Notes: generated by a model from the letters alone, not told the origin. A DNA stretch of 64,000 bases from Pseudomonadota bacterium (GCA_023387815.1 JAEWHK010000033.1:24493-88492); one strand, 5' to 3'. Positions 25,801 to 34,230 are shown, counted from the first letter of the stretch. Program-made: numbers and translations.

Positions 25801-26727
25801 ATGCGCTTCGATCTGACTGACCTTAGGCTTTTTCTGGCGATCCACGAAACCGGTACCATTACGGCCGCGGCTCGCCGATGCCATATAACAACCGCTTCAG
25901 CCAGTGAGCGCATCAAAGGAATGGAAGCGTCGCTGGGCGTCCTGCTGCTGGATCGTCATCACAAAGGTGTGAAGATCACTGCAGCCGGTCGCACTTTTCT
26001 TCATCACGCCAGCACGGTTGTACAACAGATGGATCGGATGCGAGGTGACTTAAGTCAGTACAGCAGTGGCGTCAAAGGCCACGTCAGACTGCTTGCCAAT
26101 ACGTCAGCCTGCAGCGAGTATTTGCCGAAGCTACTTGGTTCATTTTTGCAGCAACACCCTGATATCTCGGTAGATCTGGAAGAACGCATCAGTACCGATA
26201 TCACAGACCTCATTCGCACCGGCACGGTCGACATCGGGCTTATAGCAGACTCCGCCGATCTGCAAGGCCTGCAGGTGTTTCCCTTTGGCCCCGACCCGCT
26301 GGTCCTGATTACCGCAAAAGATAATAAGGCAAACATACCGGATCCGGTCAGCCTGACTGATATCAGCCATATGGAGTTTGCCGGACTGATGGCCGGTAGC
26401 GCACTTCACGAGCATATTGCCGCGCAAGGACGACAGACAGGTCTGCAACTGCATTATCGAGTTCGGGTCCGCAGTATTGACGCGGTTTGCAGAATGGTAG
26501 GAAATGGGGTGGGCATCGCCATCGTGCCGCTGGCCTCAGCACTGCGACACCAGGATTCGCTGAATCTAGAAATTTTTCATTTGCAGGACAGGTGGGCGCA
26601 GCGCAACCTGGCGGTCTGCGTGCGTGATGTGGAGGAGTTGCCCATCTATGTTCGGCAGCTGATGCGACATATTCTTGCTCACGCACCCTGTACAGCTACT
26701 GAAACGCCGTACATTGGCCAGGGCTGA
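25801..26727 (+). CDS. LysR family transcription regulator
   Basis: 308 residues. N-terminal winged helix: LRLFLAIHETGTITAAARRCHITTASASERIKGMEASLGVLLLDR. Substrate-binding domain from about 90 on, type 2 periplasmic fold. The start is ATG 25801, which directly follows an extended -10 element and has no ribosome-binding site; the helix-turn-helix begins at the normal distance, so this start is right. Divergent from the TauE exporter, its probable target. A terminator follows at 26818. Confidence 0.93.
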   Translation: MRFDLTDLRLFLAIHETGTITAAARRCHITTASASERIKGMEASLGVLLLDRHHKGVKITAAGRTFLHHASTVVQQMDRMRGDLSQYSSGVKGHVRLLANTSACSEYLPKLLGSFLQQHPDISVDLEERISTDITDLIRTGTVDIGLIADSADLQGLQVFPFGPDPLVLITAKDNKANIPDPVSLTDISHMEFAGLMAGSALHEHIAAQGRQTGLQLHYRVRVRSIDAVCRMVGNGVGIAIVPLASALRHQDSLNLEIFHLQDRWAQRNLAVCVRDVEELPIYVRQLMRHILAHAPCTATETPYIGQG

Positions 26728-26792
26728 TCGGATTCAAAAACTTGACATTTGTTAAGTTGTACCTCGAACAGACCCACTCCTATAATGACAAC

Positions 26793-26844
26793 TGCTCATT
26801 GCTTTTTGGGTGAATTCGCCAGCTATTACAGCTGGCATTTTTTT
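26793..26844 (+). ncRNA. Possible short transcript between promoter and terminator
   Basis: TTGTAC (26757) and TATAAT (26781) are 18 bases apart; the predicted start at about 26793 is followed by the terminator at 26818-26844, leaving a transcript of roughly 52 nucleotides with no reading frame. Equally, this may only be the tail of the LysR transcript. Confidence 0.22.
26818..26844 (+). terminator. Rho-independent terminator downstream of the LysR gene
   Basis: GCCAGCT-ATTAC-AGCTGGC (7-base stem) followed by A and T7. Classical intrinsic terminator 90 bases after the LysR stop. Confidence 0.8.
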
Positions 26845-27247
26845 GCCTGTCACTTTCTGCTCTGGTTTCAGTTCCATCGCTTCAGCCTTCGCTTTCCCTC
26901 TCTCCGTCTGAAATTTGCCGCAACGCCGCAAATTTTGCTCTGACATCTTCACTTTTTCCTGCCATTGGGTCTTTATTTCAGCCTTTTTTGCACGCCACTG
27001 TCGTTTTTGGGTTTTCCTTGTCTCAATTTCGCGTTTCAACACACTTGTGATTCTGTGGATTACTGTGAACTTCCTGGCCGCTTTTATTCAATATTTTTCC
27101 CACTAGCGCCGACTTCACCAATCCAATTCATATTTGCGTATAGAAATTGCAACGCTGTGTGTGTAAAGCAACAAATAGTGGTTTTCACGGAATGCATGAA
27201 CTTGTAATCAAAATGTAAACTAGACCTATATTAAATGGAGGTCGGCC

Positions 27248-27400
27248 ATGAATTCTGCATACCAACAAATCCATATCGGTCTGATTCGCAAGGCGGTCAA
27301 CAAATACAAAATCGCCCGCTCCTGTGGACAGAAGAACGTTGCCAAGGGATACAAGCTACAGGTTCGTGACCTGATTCGTACCTTCCGGGCCAGCGTATAA
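27248..27400 (+). CDS. Small basic protein of 50 residues, unknown function
   Basis: Starts MNSAYQQIHIGLIRKAVNKY and ends with LIRTFRASV. It has a near-ideal ribosome-binding site (GGAGG, 6 bases before ATG) and a plausible promoter (TTGTAA at 27202, TATATT at 27227). Rich in Lys and Arg, one cysteine, no signal peptide or membrane segment; two amphipathic helices are likely, so nucleic-acid or ribosome binding is conceivable. I do not recognise the family. It lies alone in a 1 kb interval without other firm genes. Confidence 0.7.
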   Translation: MNSAYQQIHIGLIRKAVNKYKIARSCGQKNVAKGYKLQVRDLIRTFRASV

Positions 27401-27775
27401 CATTTTCTGATATCACTCAGACCGGAGTCGAACGCCCCGCGTTTTCGTTCCGGATCCACTTTGCACAATTCAGTTCCCCAGGCCACGCCGCTGCGCATTT
27501 TCTTTTTCTCTCTTCTCGCATCTGACAATCCCCTCTCTTCGCCGCCACTTTCAGGTCTTCCGATTTCACCGATAGCCTCATTCACTTTCAAATCAATACA
27601 CGCCCCTGGCATCATGCCGAGAATACGTCACGAAACCACTCACGCCTTTGCATGGCACACGTGATTGCCATGGCAGTACGTCGTTTTCGATGCCATACTA
27701 CATACCGTTGACTGAAAATTGCCAGATCAACGAAATCAATAAAATTACAATTGAAAAAATCACAAATGAGGCGAT
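27401..27775. other. Intergenic region, nothing recognised
   Basis: 375 bases between the small gene and the thioesterase. Short pyrimidine-rich stretches occur at 27490-27560, and only non-convincing frames on both strands. No terminator or repeat was recognised. Confidence 0.4.
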
Positions 27776-28204
27776 ATGGAAACATTTCATGAGCGCGTAC
27801 GCAGCAGCTTCGACAAGCAGGGGTTGATGCAGACACTGGGGGCAAAACTATCGTACGTTACTGACGGCGAAGTGCAGATCATTCTTCCGTTCTCACCGCA
27901 TCTTTCGCAACAGCATGGTTATCTTCATGCAGGCGCAATAACCAGTATCGTTGACAGTGCCTGCGGCTATGCTGCGCTGACTCGTGCACCGGCAGGATAT
28001 GAAGTGGTAACGGCTGAATTCAAAATCAATCTGATGAGACCGGCAATAGGAGAAGGGTTCATTGCCATTGGTAAAGTGCAAAACGCAGGAAGGATGCTGA
28101 GCGTTTGTACCGGAGAAGTTCGCAAGCTGGAGAAGGACGGAACGCAAGGCAAGGCGATCGCACTCATCCAGGCTACGATTGTGAATGTGAAAAGCGAAAT
28201 CTGA
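27776..28204 (+). CDS. PaaI-type hot-dog thioesterase
   Basis: 142 residues, single hot-dog domain. QQHGYLHAGAITSIVDSACGYAA is the PaaI/YbgC-like active-site loop and helix (HGG replaced by HAG, Asp retained), and EFKINLMRPAIGEGFIAIGKV is the conserved second half. Hydrolyses an acyl-CoA or related thioester, substrate unknown. GAGG lies 5 bases before the ATG. Single gene. Confidence 0.9.
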   Translation: METFHERVRSSFDKQGLMQTLGAKLSYVTDGEVQIILPFSPHLSQQHGYLHAGAITSIVDSACGYAALTRAPAGYEVVTAEFKINLMRPAIGEGFIAIGKVQNAGRMLSVCTGEVRKLEKDGTQGKAIALIQATIVNVKSEI

Positions 28205-28517
28205 GTTTCTCGATCTGAGTGCCACCACCGGTCGACTTCTCGCCTCATACCAGTAGCCGACACCATGCGGACAAGTTGTTTTCTTTTAACATGCGGGAAG
28301 CAAACTAAAGTCGTTTTTACAAATCAGAAAAGCCTGCCCTTGGTGTGTAACGCGGAATCGGGCATTGTTTCAAATACAAACGGACGTTTACATGAGTGCA
28401 AAAGGTCGGATGTTATAAAAAAATGAACGAGCAGGTAGCTGCTTCCGGATTGATTCACTTTGCATCACTTTTCGGATCAATCGGGAATGCTGCCTGGATT
28501 TCATTAAAGGACCATCA
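28205..28517. other. Intergenic region upstream of lipoprotein gene
   Basis: 313 bases. Contains TTTACA (28386) and TATAAA (28414) elements at poor spacing, and the ribosome-binding site AAAGGA before 28518. No gene or strong repeat seen. Confidence 0.4.
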
Positions 28518-28943
28518 ATGAACATGAAACTCACAACACTGTCTGGACTGGTAATTTGCTGCGCAGGACTGACAGCATGCTCCACGTCTGGTGAAATTGG
28601 CAACGACCTTTCCCAGCAAACCGTCGAATACAGTTGCGGCCGTGACAGCACTCAGCCGCTCAGTGTGCAGTACACGTTCCAGGCTGACGAGCCTCAGACA
28701 GCTCGCCTTGTATATTCCAACCAGGCCGTTGAACTGACACGTGCAACGACCAGCAATTCCGATCTGGTGGGCAACACCTTTCGTGGAAATGGCTACACAT
28801 GGACGACAGAGAAATTCACACGTGAAAACGTAGACTCTGCCAACGGCAAGATGCTGACGCAGGAAGTGCAACAACGCTCCGGCACCGGCCAGCCTTCCAT
28901 GGTTAGTAACATTGTCGTCAGAGACTGCAAGGTCGGCGGCTGA
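28518..28943 (+). CDS. MliC-like lipoprotein, possible lysozyme inhibitor
   Basis: 141 residues. Lipobox LTAC marks a lipoprotein signal peptide (Cys21). The mature part YSCGRDSTQPLSVQYTF, AVELTRATTS and GYTWTTE resembles the MliC/PliC lysozyme-inhibitor fold, whose conserved features are a Cys pair and a Ser/Lys loop; here Cys40 and Cys137 could pair. AAAGGA precedes the ATG by about 7 bases. Likely outer-membrane anchored; the inhibitor role is an inference from weak similarity. Confidence 0.75.
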   Translation: MNMKLTTLSGLVICCAGLTACSTSGEIGNDLSQQTVEYSCGRDSTQPLSVQYTFQADEPQTARLVYSNQAVELTRATTSNSDLVGNTFRGNGYTWTTEKFTRENVDSANGKMLTQEVQQRSGTGQPSMVSNIVVRDCKVGG

Positions 28944-29248
28944 TAACACGTATCTGATCAATGCAACACCTGCTTGAATACTTCGATTTGAAAGCGTTGC
29001 GCCGTATGGCTGCGTTACAGCTTTGATGAACGCAGTACTTTGATCGATAAAAGCGTTGCGCCGTATGGTGCAGCGCTTTCTCTTATCCTTTCTCAAAGTA
29101 CATCCGGTGTGGTACACATACAGTGATCGTGATTTCTCGCCAACGATATCTGACTTACGCAGGGCATTGAGCTACACTGTCCTTAGACGCGATGCAATCT
29201 GACGTCGGAAAGCAAAATAACAGCATTGCGCTAACCGCGACTTCAGTA
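28944..29248. other. Intergenic region with duplicated hairpin element
   Basis: 305 bases between convergent genes (lipoprotein and mntP). Contains the duplicated element at 28985-29101 described separately; the remainder to 29248 shows no gene. Confidence 0.5.
28985..29101. repeat. Tandemly duplicated stem-loop element
   Basis: The 19 bases AAAGCGTTGCGCCGTATGG occur at 28991-29009 and at 29050-29068, 59 bases apart, with similar flanks (TACTTCGAT and TACTTTGAT). The second copy lies in a long imperfect inverted repeat: GTACTTTGA (29035) pairs with TCAAAGTAC (29093), GATAA with TTATC, and AAAGCGTTGC with GCAGCGCTTT. It probably acts as a bidirectional terminator for the convergent genes, or is a REP-like element. 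Confidence 0.65.
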
Positions 29249-29824
29249 CTACAGCACAGCTGAAGCAGATAGATGTTCGTACAAAATAGTTGCGCCAATA
29301 CCGATAAGTCCCAGTCCACCAAAAATCTCGGCGCGTTTGCCGGCAATTGCGCCTATAAAACGACCAACCATCACGCCGATGGAAACCATCAGCAGCGTGG
29401 CACAGCCAATTGCGATCGCCGTTACCAGGATATTGTTATCGATGAATGCGAGGCCCACACCAACAGCCATGGCATCTATGCTGGTTGCAAAGCCTGTTGC
29501 AGCCAGCAGCCAAAAGGAATGACGTTCTATCGGCTTTTCATTTTCTTCATCTTTGCTCAGGCCGTTACGAATCATCATTAACCCGAGCACACATAGCATC
29601 ACGAATGCAATCCAATGATCCCATTGCGTCACATACCTGGCCGCGGCCGAGCCAATTGCCCACCCTACCACGGGCGTAATGGCTTCAATGACTCCAAAAA
29701 TGAGCCCTGTGCGTAATGCTTCTGATAATTTGGGTTTATGCAAGGCAGCGCCTTTGCCGACCGCAGCAGCAAAAGCATCAGTAGACATGGCGAATGCCAG
29801 GACAAGCGTGGAAATTGCGTTCAT
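29249..29824 (-). CDS. mntP: Manganese efflux pump MntP
   Basis: 191 residues, six membrane helices in two repeats ([19 protein letters not shown] and [19 protein letters not shown]), with the acidic DAF and DAM residues of MntP/YebN. Exports Mn(II). The gene is preceded by a yybP-ykoY manganese riboswitch, which supports the assignment. ATG 29824 has GGAG 10 bases upstream; the frame begins one codon earlier with TTG. Confidence 0.95.
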   Translation of the reverse strand: MNAISTLVLAFAMSTDAFAAAVGKGAALHKPKLSEALRTGLIFGVIEAITPVVGWAIGSAAARYVTQWDHWIAFVMLCVLGLMMIRNGLSKDEENEKPIERHSFWLLAATGFATSIDAMAVGVGLAFIDNNILVTAIAIGCATLLMVSIGVMVGRFIGAIAGKRAEIFGGLGLIGIGATILYEHLSASAVL

Positions 29825-29849
29825 CAATACAGCTCCACCCGGACGAAAT

Positions 29850-30008
29850 CATAAACCGTGCAACGCTGTCCGGGACGGGAACGATGTGCAGGTTTATGGT
29901 CTCGCCAAGCCACGCAGGCCGTCTGCACCATGATCACAGTGATCAAGAATGTTGATACAGACCCTTTTCAGATAAAAGAAAAGGAGGCTACTCCCCAATA
30001 AGGAGTAG
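29850..30008 (-). ncRNA. yybP-ykoY manganese riboswitch leader of mntP
   Basis: Read on the minus strand, the conserved GGGGAGTAGCC (29996-29986) is followed about 80 bases later by GGCGAGACCAT (29906-29896) and then CCTGCAC, the diagnostic parts of the yybP-ykoY aptamer. The start of mntP lies about 70 bases on, leaving room for the expression platform. CTACTCC (30008-30002) can pair with GGAGTAG in the aptamer motif. Mn(II) binding should raise mntP expression. Confidence 0.88.
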
Positions 30009-30114
30009 GCAGTTTAACACATGATTTATTTCAAACTTAATCGTCAGATCAGATTGAGGGGACTTTGACAGTGACCACAGACGATTGCAATCTGAAGAGA
30101 ATTTTTTATTGCCT

Positions 30115-30133
30115 TATCCCCTCCGGGGGGATA
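30115..30133. promoter_or_regulatory. CsoR/RcnR-type operator upstream of the metal repressor gene
   Basis: TATCCCC-TCCGG-GGGGATA, a perfect 7-base inverted repeat with a GC-rich core, lies 12 bases before the repressor start. This is the A/T-flanked G-tract palindrome expected for a CsoR/RcnR family protein, so negative autoregulation of the repressor-exporter pair is likely. Confidence 0.75.
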
Positions 30134-30144
30134 CCATATGAAGT

Positions 30145-30429
30145 ATGCATACAAAATATTCAAATACACATACCACTCACCCCGATATCCTCAAACGGCT
30201 CAAGCGCGTCGACGGACACCTCAAGGGGATTATCGACATGATCGAAACAGGCAGATCCTGTCTGGACGTTGCTCAACAATTGCATGCGGTAGAAAAGGCC
30301 GTGTATCAGGCAAAAAAATTGTTTATCCAGGATCATCTGGATCATTGCCTGGATGACGTCGTTGGCCCGCTGAGCAAAGATCAACGTCAATCCATCGAAG
30401 AGTTCAAAGAAATCACCCGTTACCTCTGA
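30145..30429 (+). CDS. CsoR/RcnR family metal-sensing repressor
   Basis: 94 residues, all-helical DUF156 repressor. Cys39, His64 and Cys68 form the C-H-C set found in CsoR and in the nickel sensor InrS, rather than the C-H-H set of RcnR; the N-terminus adds His2, His9 and His12. It is 7 bases upstream of a nickel/cobalt exporter gene, so its ligand is more likely Ni or Co, with Cu(I) possible. Preceded by a matching operator. The ATG has only a weak ribosome-binding site (GAAG). Confidence 0.9.
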   Translation: MHTKYSNTHTTHPDILKRLKRVDGHLKGIIDMIETGRSCLDVAQQLHAVEKAVYQAKKLFIQDHLDHCLDDVVGPLSKDQRQSIEEFKEITRYL

Positions 30430-30436
30430 GTCTGAA

Positions 30437-31339
30437 ATGTCATCATTTGCTGAAGTGTTAAGCCAGGGAACTGCGCATGCCTGGCTGTTTATTCCAAGTG
30501 CAATATTGCTCGGCGCACTTCACGGACTGGAACCCGGTCATTCAAAAACCATGATGGCCGCTTTTATTGTCGCCGTCAGAGGGACAGTCTCGCAAGCGAT
30601 ACTGCTTGGACTGGCTGCTACCCTCTCACATACGATTGTGGTGTGGGGAATTGCACTGGGCGGGATGTATCTGTGGCAAGGCGTCGACACTGAAACGTTT
30701 GAGCCGTACTTTCAACTGGTTTCTGCCATCATTATCGTAAGCGTCGCGATCTGGATGTTCTGGCGAACCAGAAAAGATCAGCTCGCCGCCAGATCTGCGG
30801 CTGCTCACCATCACGATCACGCAGATCACCCGCACCATCAACATCACGATCATGATCACGCAAATGACCATCATCATCACGCAGATCATCATCATGATCA
30901 TGTGCACGATGAAATGCATGGCATGGAAATGGGCGGGAAGGAATATCAGGATGCCCATGAACGGGCACATGCAAATGATATACGTCGCAGGTTTGCAAAC
31001 CGTGATGTCACAACCTGGCAAATCATCATGTTCGGCCTGACCGGTGGGCTTATCCCCTGCCCGGCTGCGATTACCGTTCTGCTGCTGTGTCTGCAACTCA
31101 AGGCGATTTCCCTTGGATTTGTCCTTGTGCTATGTTTTTCAATCGGCTTAGCACTGACACTTGTCACTGTTGGTGCCGCCGCTGCACTCAGCGTGCGCCA
31201 TGCCACGAAGCGATGGTCCTGGTTTGGTACCTTTGCGCGCAAAGCCCCGTTTTTTTCCAGTATTTTGATTGGATTGGTGGGCTTATATATGGCGTACCAC
31301 GGTCTGGCGGGGATTGCGGCCAGGTCGGCTGCAACATAA
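30437..31339 (+). CDS. NicO family nickel/cobalt exporter (RcnA-like)
   Basis: 300 residues. Membrane segments in two halves with the RcnA motifs LLGALHGLEPGHSKTMMAAFIVA and GLTGGLIPCPAAITVLLLCLQ. Between them, residues 124-161 hold 21 His in a long cytoplasmic loop. This architecture is that of RcnA, which exports Ni(II) and Co(II). Forms an operon with the upstream CsoR-type repressor (7-base gap), so metal binding to the repressor should induce it. Confidence 0.92.
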   Translation: MSSFAEVLSQGTAHAWLFIPSAILLGALHGLEPGHSKTMMAAFIVAVRGTVSQAILLGLAATLSHTIVVWGIALGGMYLWQGVDTETFEPYFQLVSAIIIVSVAIWMFWRTRKDQLAARSAAAHHHDHADHPHHQHHDHDHANDHHHHADHHHDHVHDEMHGMEMGGKEYQDAHERAHANDIRRRFANRDVTTWQIIMFGLTGGLIPCPAAITVLLLCLQLKAISLGFVLVLCFSIGLALTLVTVGAAAALSVRHATKRWSWFGTFARKAPFFSSILIGLVGLYMAYHGLAGIAARSAAT

Positions 31340-31498
31340 GGCGCGAGGCGAGTTCCCGGAACCGAGGCCAGGCGAACACAGCAGACAAAACAAGTCCTGA
31401 AACTAAATCTGAAATTTTCTGATTTGGGGATTTGGTGGAGAAGTCGCCGATATTCTCTGGAAATTCAGAAAACGACAGTAAGTGCGACAATGAGAGTT

Positions 31499-31575
31499 TG
31501 GTAGGCAGTACTGGATTCGAACCAGCGACCTCTACGATGTCAACGTAGCGCTCTAACCAACTGAGCTAACCGCCT
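31499..31575 (-). tRNA. tRNA-Val(GAC)
   Basis: 77 nucleotides. Acceptor stem AGGCGGT/ACTGCCT, D arm GCTCAGTTGGTTAGAGC, anticodon stem CTACG/CGTAG with loop TTGACAT (anticodon GAC), T-loop TTCGAAT and an encoded 3' CCA. All arms close well. Confidence 0.96.
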
Positions 31576-31662
31576 TTTGAGGAAGAAAAGAATTCTACCA
31601 TCGACTTATCGAGTATGTCCATCTATTCGTGTTGTGACAACGAAAATTTCTTCTGTTTTGTC

Positions 31663-31842
31663 TCAATCACGCGAAATTGTTCTGGATTGATATCCGATAC
31701 CAGTGTCCATGGTTCCGTAAACCTGAACGCCGCTTTTGCCACGAACACTATCCGAGGCGCTATTGCTGCTGTTGCCTGCGCATCCACTCAAAGCGCCAAC
31801 AGCCAGAATCAGGGCAAAGATGAGCCCGTTTACTTTTTTCAT
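31663..31842 (-). CDS. Small lipoprotein with porin-like mature sequence
   Basis: 59 residues. Signal MKKVNGLIFALILAVGALSGC with lipobox LSGC; the mature end VQVYGTMDTGIGYQS resembles the first strand of betaproteobacterial trimeric porins (VTLYG-x-x-DTGI-type). AAGGAA lies 7 bases upstream of ATG 31842. Too short for a porin; could be a porin-derived lipoprotein or an envelope peptide. The frame continues to 31902 but the signal peptide fixes the start. Confidence 0.7.
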   Translation of the reverse strand: MKKVNGLIFALILAVGALSGCAGNSSNSASDSVRGKSGVQVYGTMDTGIGYQSRTISRD

Positions 31843-31965
31843 CACTATTCCTTCATCGCTTAATCGTGAACGGTGTCGATGTTTCCGCAAGATCGTTGCC
31901 AATGACCAAATACCAATCGTTAGTAGCCAGGCCGACCTCCCTGCCCAATGCTACTGACTGGGAAA

Positions 31966-34230
31966 CTAAGCTGCAATAATATCCAGTTTTGCCACTGCCA
32001 GTGCCAGGGTTTTTGCCCCCGCCTCCTGGAAGACAATTTCGGCCTGCGCATCCGCACCCTGTCCACTGAGTCGGATAATCGTACCATCTCCAAAGCGTGA
32101 ATGGCGTACACCCTGCCCGATACGGTATTCCGTGCCACTGACATTGACGCCGGAACTGATGGCGCGTGGAGCACGGGGCTCGATACGACCTGTAGATGGT
32201 CTGGCGTGTGCATCAACGTGCAGGCGCGTGCCCCACGAGGGTTCAGCCTGAGTGCGCGCGCGAGGGGTCAGCCATTTGAGGTGATCTTCCGGCAATTCAT
32301 CCAGAAAACGCGAACGCATACTGTAGCGCGTCTGTCCATGCAGCATCCGGGCATGCGCCAGACTTAGTGTCAATCTTTCCTTGGCGCGCGTAATGGCGAC
32401 ATACATCAGGCGCCGTTCTTCTTCCAGACCGTCTTCCGCCATCATGCTGTTCTCGTGAGGAAACAGGCCCTCTTCCACTCCAGTGATAAAGACGGAGTCA
32501 AACTCCAGTCCTTTGGCTGCGTGGATTGTCATGAGTTGCACGGCATCTTCACCTGCCTGCGCCTGATTATCGCCTGCCTCCAGTGAAGCATGAGACAGAA
32601 AGAGTGATAATGGTGTGGTAATTTCTCGGGAAAAAGGCGCATTCGGATCATCGGGCGCCACGGAGCGCTCGACTTCGGCCAGTGCAGATTTGCCTTCCAG
32701 GTTTTCTTCTGCGCAGAATGCCATGGCCGCATTGATAAGTTCACCCAGATTCTCCAGCCGTTCTGCGCCTTCGCGTTCCGCTTCGTAATGTGCATTAATA
32801 CCCGAAACGTCGCTCACATGTTTGATGAGCTCAGGCAGGCTTAATACCTGGGCCTCGTGACGCAGCGCCTCGATCATACCGGCAAAGGCGACCAGCTTAC
32901 TGCCGCCCCGGCCCGATACAGCACCAACCGCATGAATGAGATTACAGCCAATCTGACGCGCCGAATCACTCAGGTTTTCAAGTGTTCTGGCTCCTATGCC
33001 GCGAGCGGGGAAATTGACGACACGCATAAATGAGGTGTCGTCATCGCCACTGGCGACGAGTCGCAGATAGGCCAGCACGTGCTTGATTTCCTGGCGCTCG
33101 AAAAAGCGAAGGCCACCGTAAACCTTATAAGGAATATGTGCTGAAAAAAGCGCATGCTCAATGGGTCGCGACTGGGCATTACTGCGATAAAGCACAGCGA
33201 TCTCGCTGCGCATGCGGCCTTCGTTGATCTGGGCACGAATTTCATCTACGATCCATTGCGCTTCCAGCATATCGGTAGGCTGTTCTACGACGCGCAGCAA
33301 CTCGCCCTCTCCCCTGTCGGTCCAGAGGTTTTTACCCAGCCTTTCAGTATTGTGTTCGATAAGCGCGTTGGCCGCATCCAGGATGTGCCCGAAGGAACGA
33401 TAGTTCTGTTCCAGACGGATAATATTATTACCCGCATAATCACGCTCAAACGCGGACATATTCCCTACGTTGGCACCGCGAAACGCGTAGATGGACTGAT
33501 CATCGTCACCGACTGCAAAAAGTGAAGCATTGGCACCTGCAAGCAGACAGAGCCATTTGTATTGCAGGGTGTTGGTATCCTGGAATTCATCGATCAGGAT
33601 ATAGCGAAAGCGCCGCTGGTAGTGCTCGCGAACCAGCGCATTGCGCGAAAGCAATTCGTAAGCACGAAGCAACAATTCGGCAAAATCGACCACGCCTTCG
33701 CGCTGACACTGCTCCTGGTAGAGCTGATAGATCTCCGCCAGACGTTTGCGATGCGCATCCCAGACTTCTACCGTCTCGGGTCGCTCACCGTTTTCCTTGG
33801 CATTATTAATAAATCGCTGTACGTCTTTGGGAGGGAATTTTTCGTCGTCGATATCATTGGCTTTGATCAGGCGCTTGATGGCGGCCAGCTGATCGGCGAT
33901 ATCGAGAATCTGAAAGTTCTGAGGCAGACCTGCGTCGCGATAATGCGCACGTAATAGTCGATTGCAAAGACCATGAAAGGTACCTACCCACATGCCACGG
34001 GTGTCCACCGGCAGCATGGCCGTGAGCCGCGTAAGCATTTCTCGCGCGGCCTTATTGGTAAAGGTAACGGCAAGAACACCGTAAGGGCTGACCTTTCCAT
34101 TCTGGATCAGCCAGGCCATACGTGTGGTAAGTACCTTGGTTTTACCGCTGCCCGCCCCCGCCAGAACAAGCGTATGTTGCTCGCTAGTGGTTACTGCTGC
34201 CAGTTGTTCAGGGTTTAACTGCCCGATCAT
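31966..34230 (-). CDS. uvrD: DNA helicase UvrD
   Basis: 754 residues, superfamily 1 helicase of the UvrD/PcrA group: Walker A AGAGSGKT (near residue 25), GTFHG, motif II DEFQDTN, GDDDQSIYAFRGAN, QNYRS, and TIHAAKGLEFDSVFITG. The tail has the Tudor-like GQGVRHSRFGDGTIIR domain. Unwinds DNA in nucleotide-excision and mismatch repair. ATG 34230 overlaps the desaturase stop (ATGA), so it is coupled to that gene; the longer frame to 34305 only shadows it. Confidence 0.95.
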   Translation of the reverse strand: MIGQLNPEQLAAVTTSEQHTLVLAGAGSGKTKVLTTRMAWLIQNGKVSPYGVLAVTFTNKAAREMLTRLTAMLPVDTRGMWVGTFHGLCNRLLRAHYRDAGLPQNFQILDIADQLAAIKRLIKANDIDDEKFPPKDVQRFINNAKENGERPETVEVWDAHRKRLAEIYQLYQEQCQREGVVDFAELLLRAYELLSRNALVREHYQRRFRYILIDEFQDTNTLQYKWLCLLAGANASLFAVGDDDQSIYAFRGANVGNMSAFERDYAGNNIIRLEQNYRSFGHILDAANALIEHNTERLGKNLWTDRGEGELLRVVEQPTDMLEAQWIVDEIRAQINEGRMRSEIAVLYRSNAQSRPIEHALFSAHIPYKVYGGLRFFERQEIKHVLAYLRLVASGDDDTSFMRVVNFPARGIGARTLENLSDSARQIGCNLIHAVGAVSGRGGSKLVAFAGMIEALRHEAQVLSLPELIKHVSDVSGINAHYEAEREGAERLENLGELINAAMAFCAEENLEGKSALAEVERSVAPDDPNAPFSREITTPLSLFLSHASLEAGDNQAQAGEDAVQLMTIHAAKGLEFDSVFITGVEEGLFPHENSMMAEDGLEEERRLMYVAITRAKERLTLSLAHARMLHGQTRYSMRSRFLDELPEDHLKWLTPRARTQAEPSWGTRLHVDAHARPSTGRIEPRAPRAISSGVNVSGTEYRIGQGVRHSRFGDGTIIRLSGQGADAQAEIVFQEAGAKTLALAVAKLDIIAA

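Larger units (their letters stand above)
26728..27247. other. Non-coding interval with terminator and weak signals
   Basis: 520 bases between the LysR gene and a 50-residue small gene. It holds a promoter-like element (26757-26786), a strong terminator hairpin (26818-26844), and a pyrimidine-rich plus strand to about 27100. A minus-strand frame (27042 to 26752) is rich in Lys, Glu and Arg, begins with GTG and lacks a proper ribosome-binding site; see rejected items. A promoter for the small gene lies near 27202-27232. Confidence 0.5.

Noticed and set aside
26752..27042. 96-codon minus-strand frame rich in Lys, Glu and Arg
   Set aside because: It begins with GTG without a proper ribosome-binding site, overlaps the LysR terminator, and its composition fits a pyrimidine-rich tract rather than a gene.
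27226..27615. 129-codon minus-strand frame over the small basic gene
   Set aside because: The plus-strand gene has a perfect ribosome-binding site and the minus frame has none; the start would lie in non-coding sequence.
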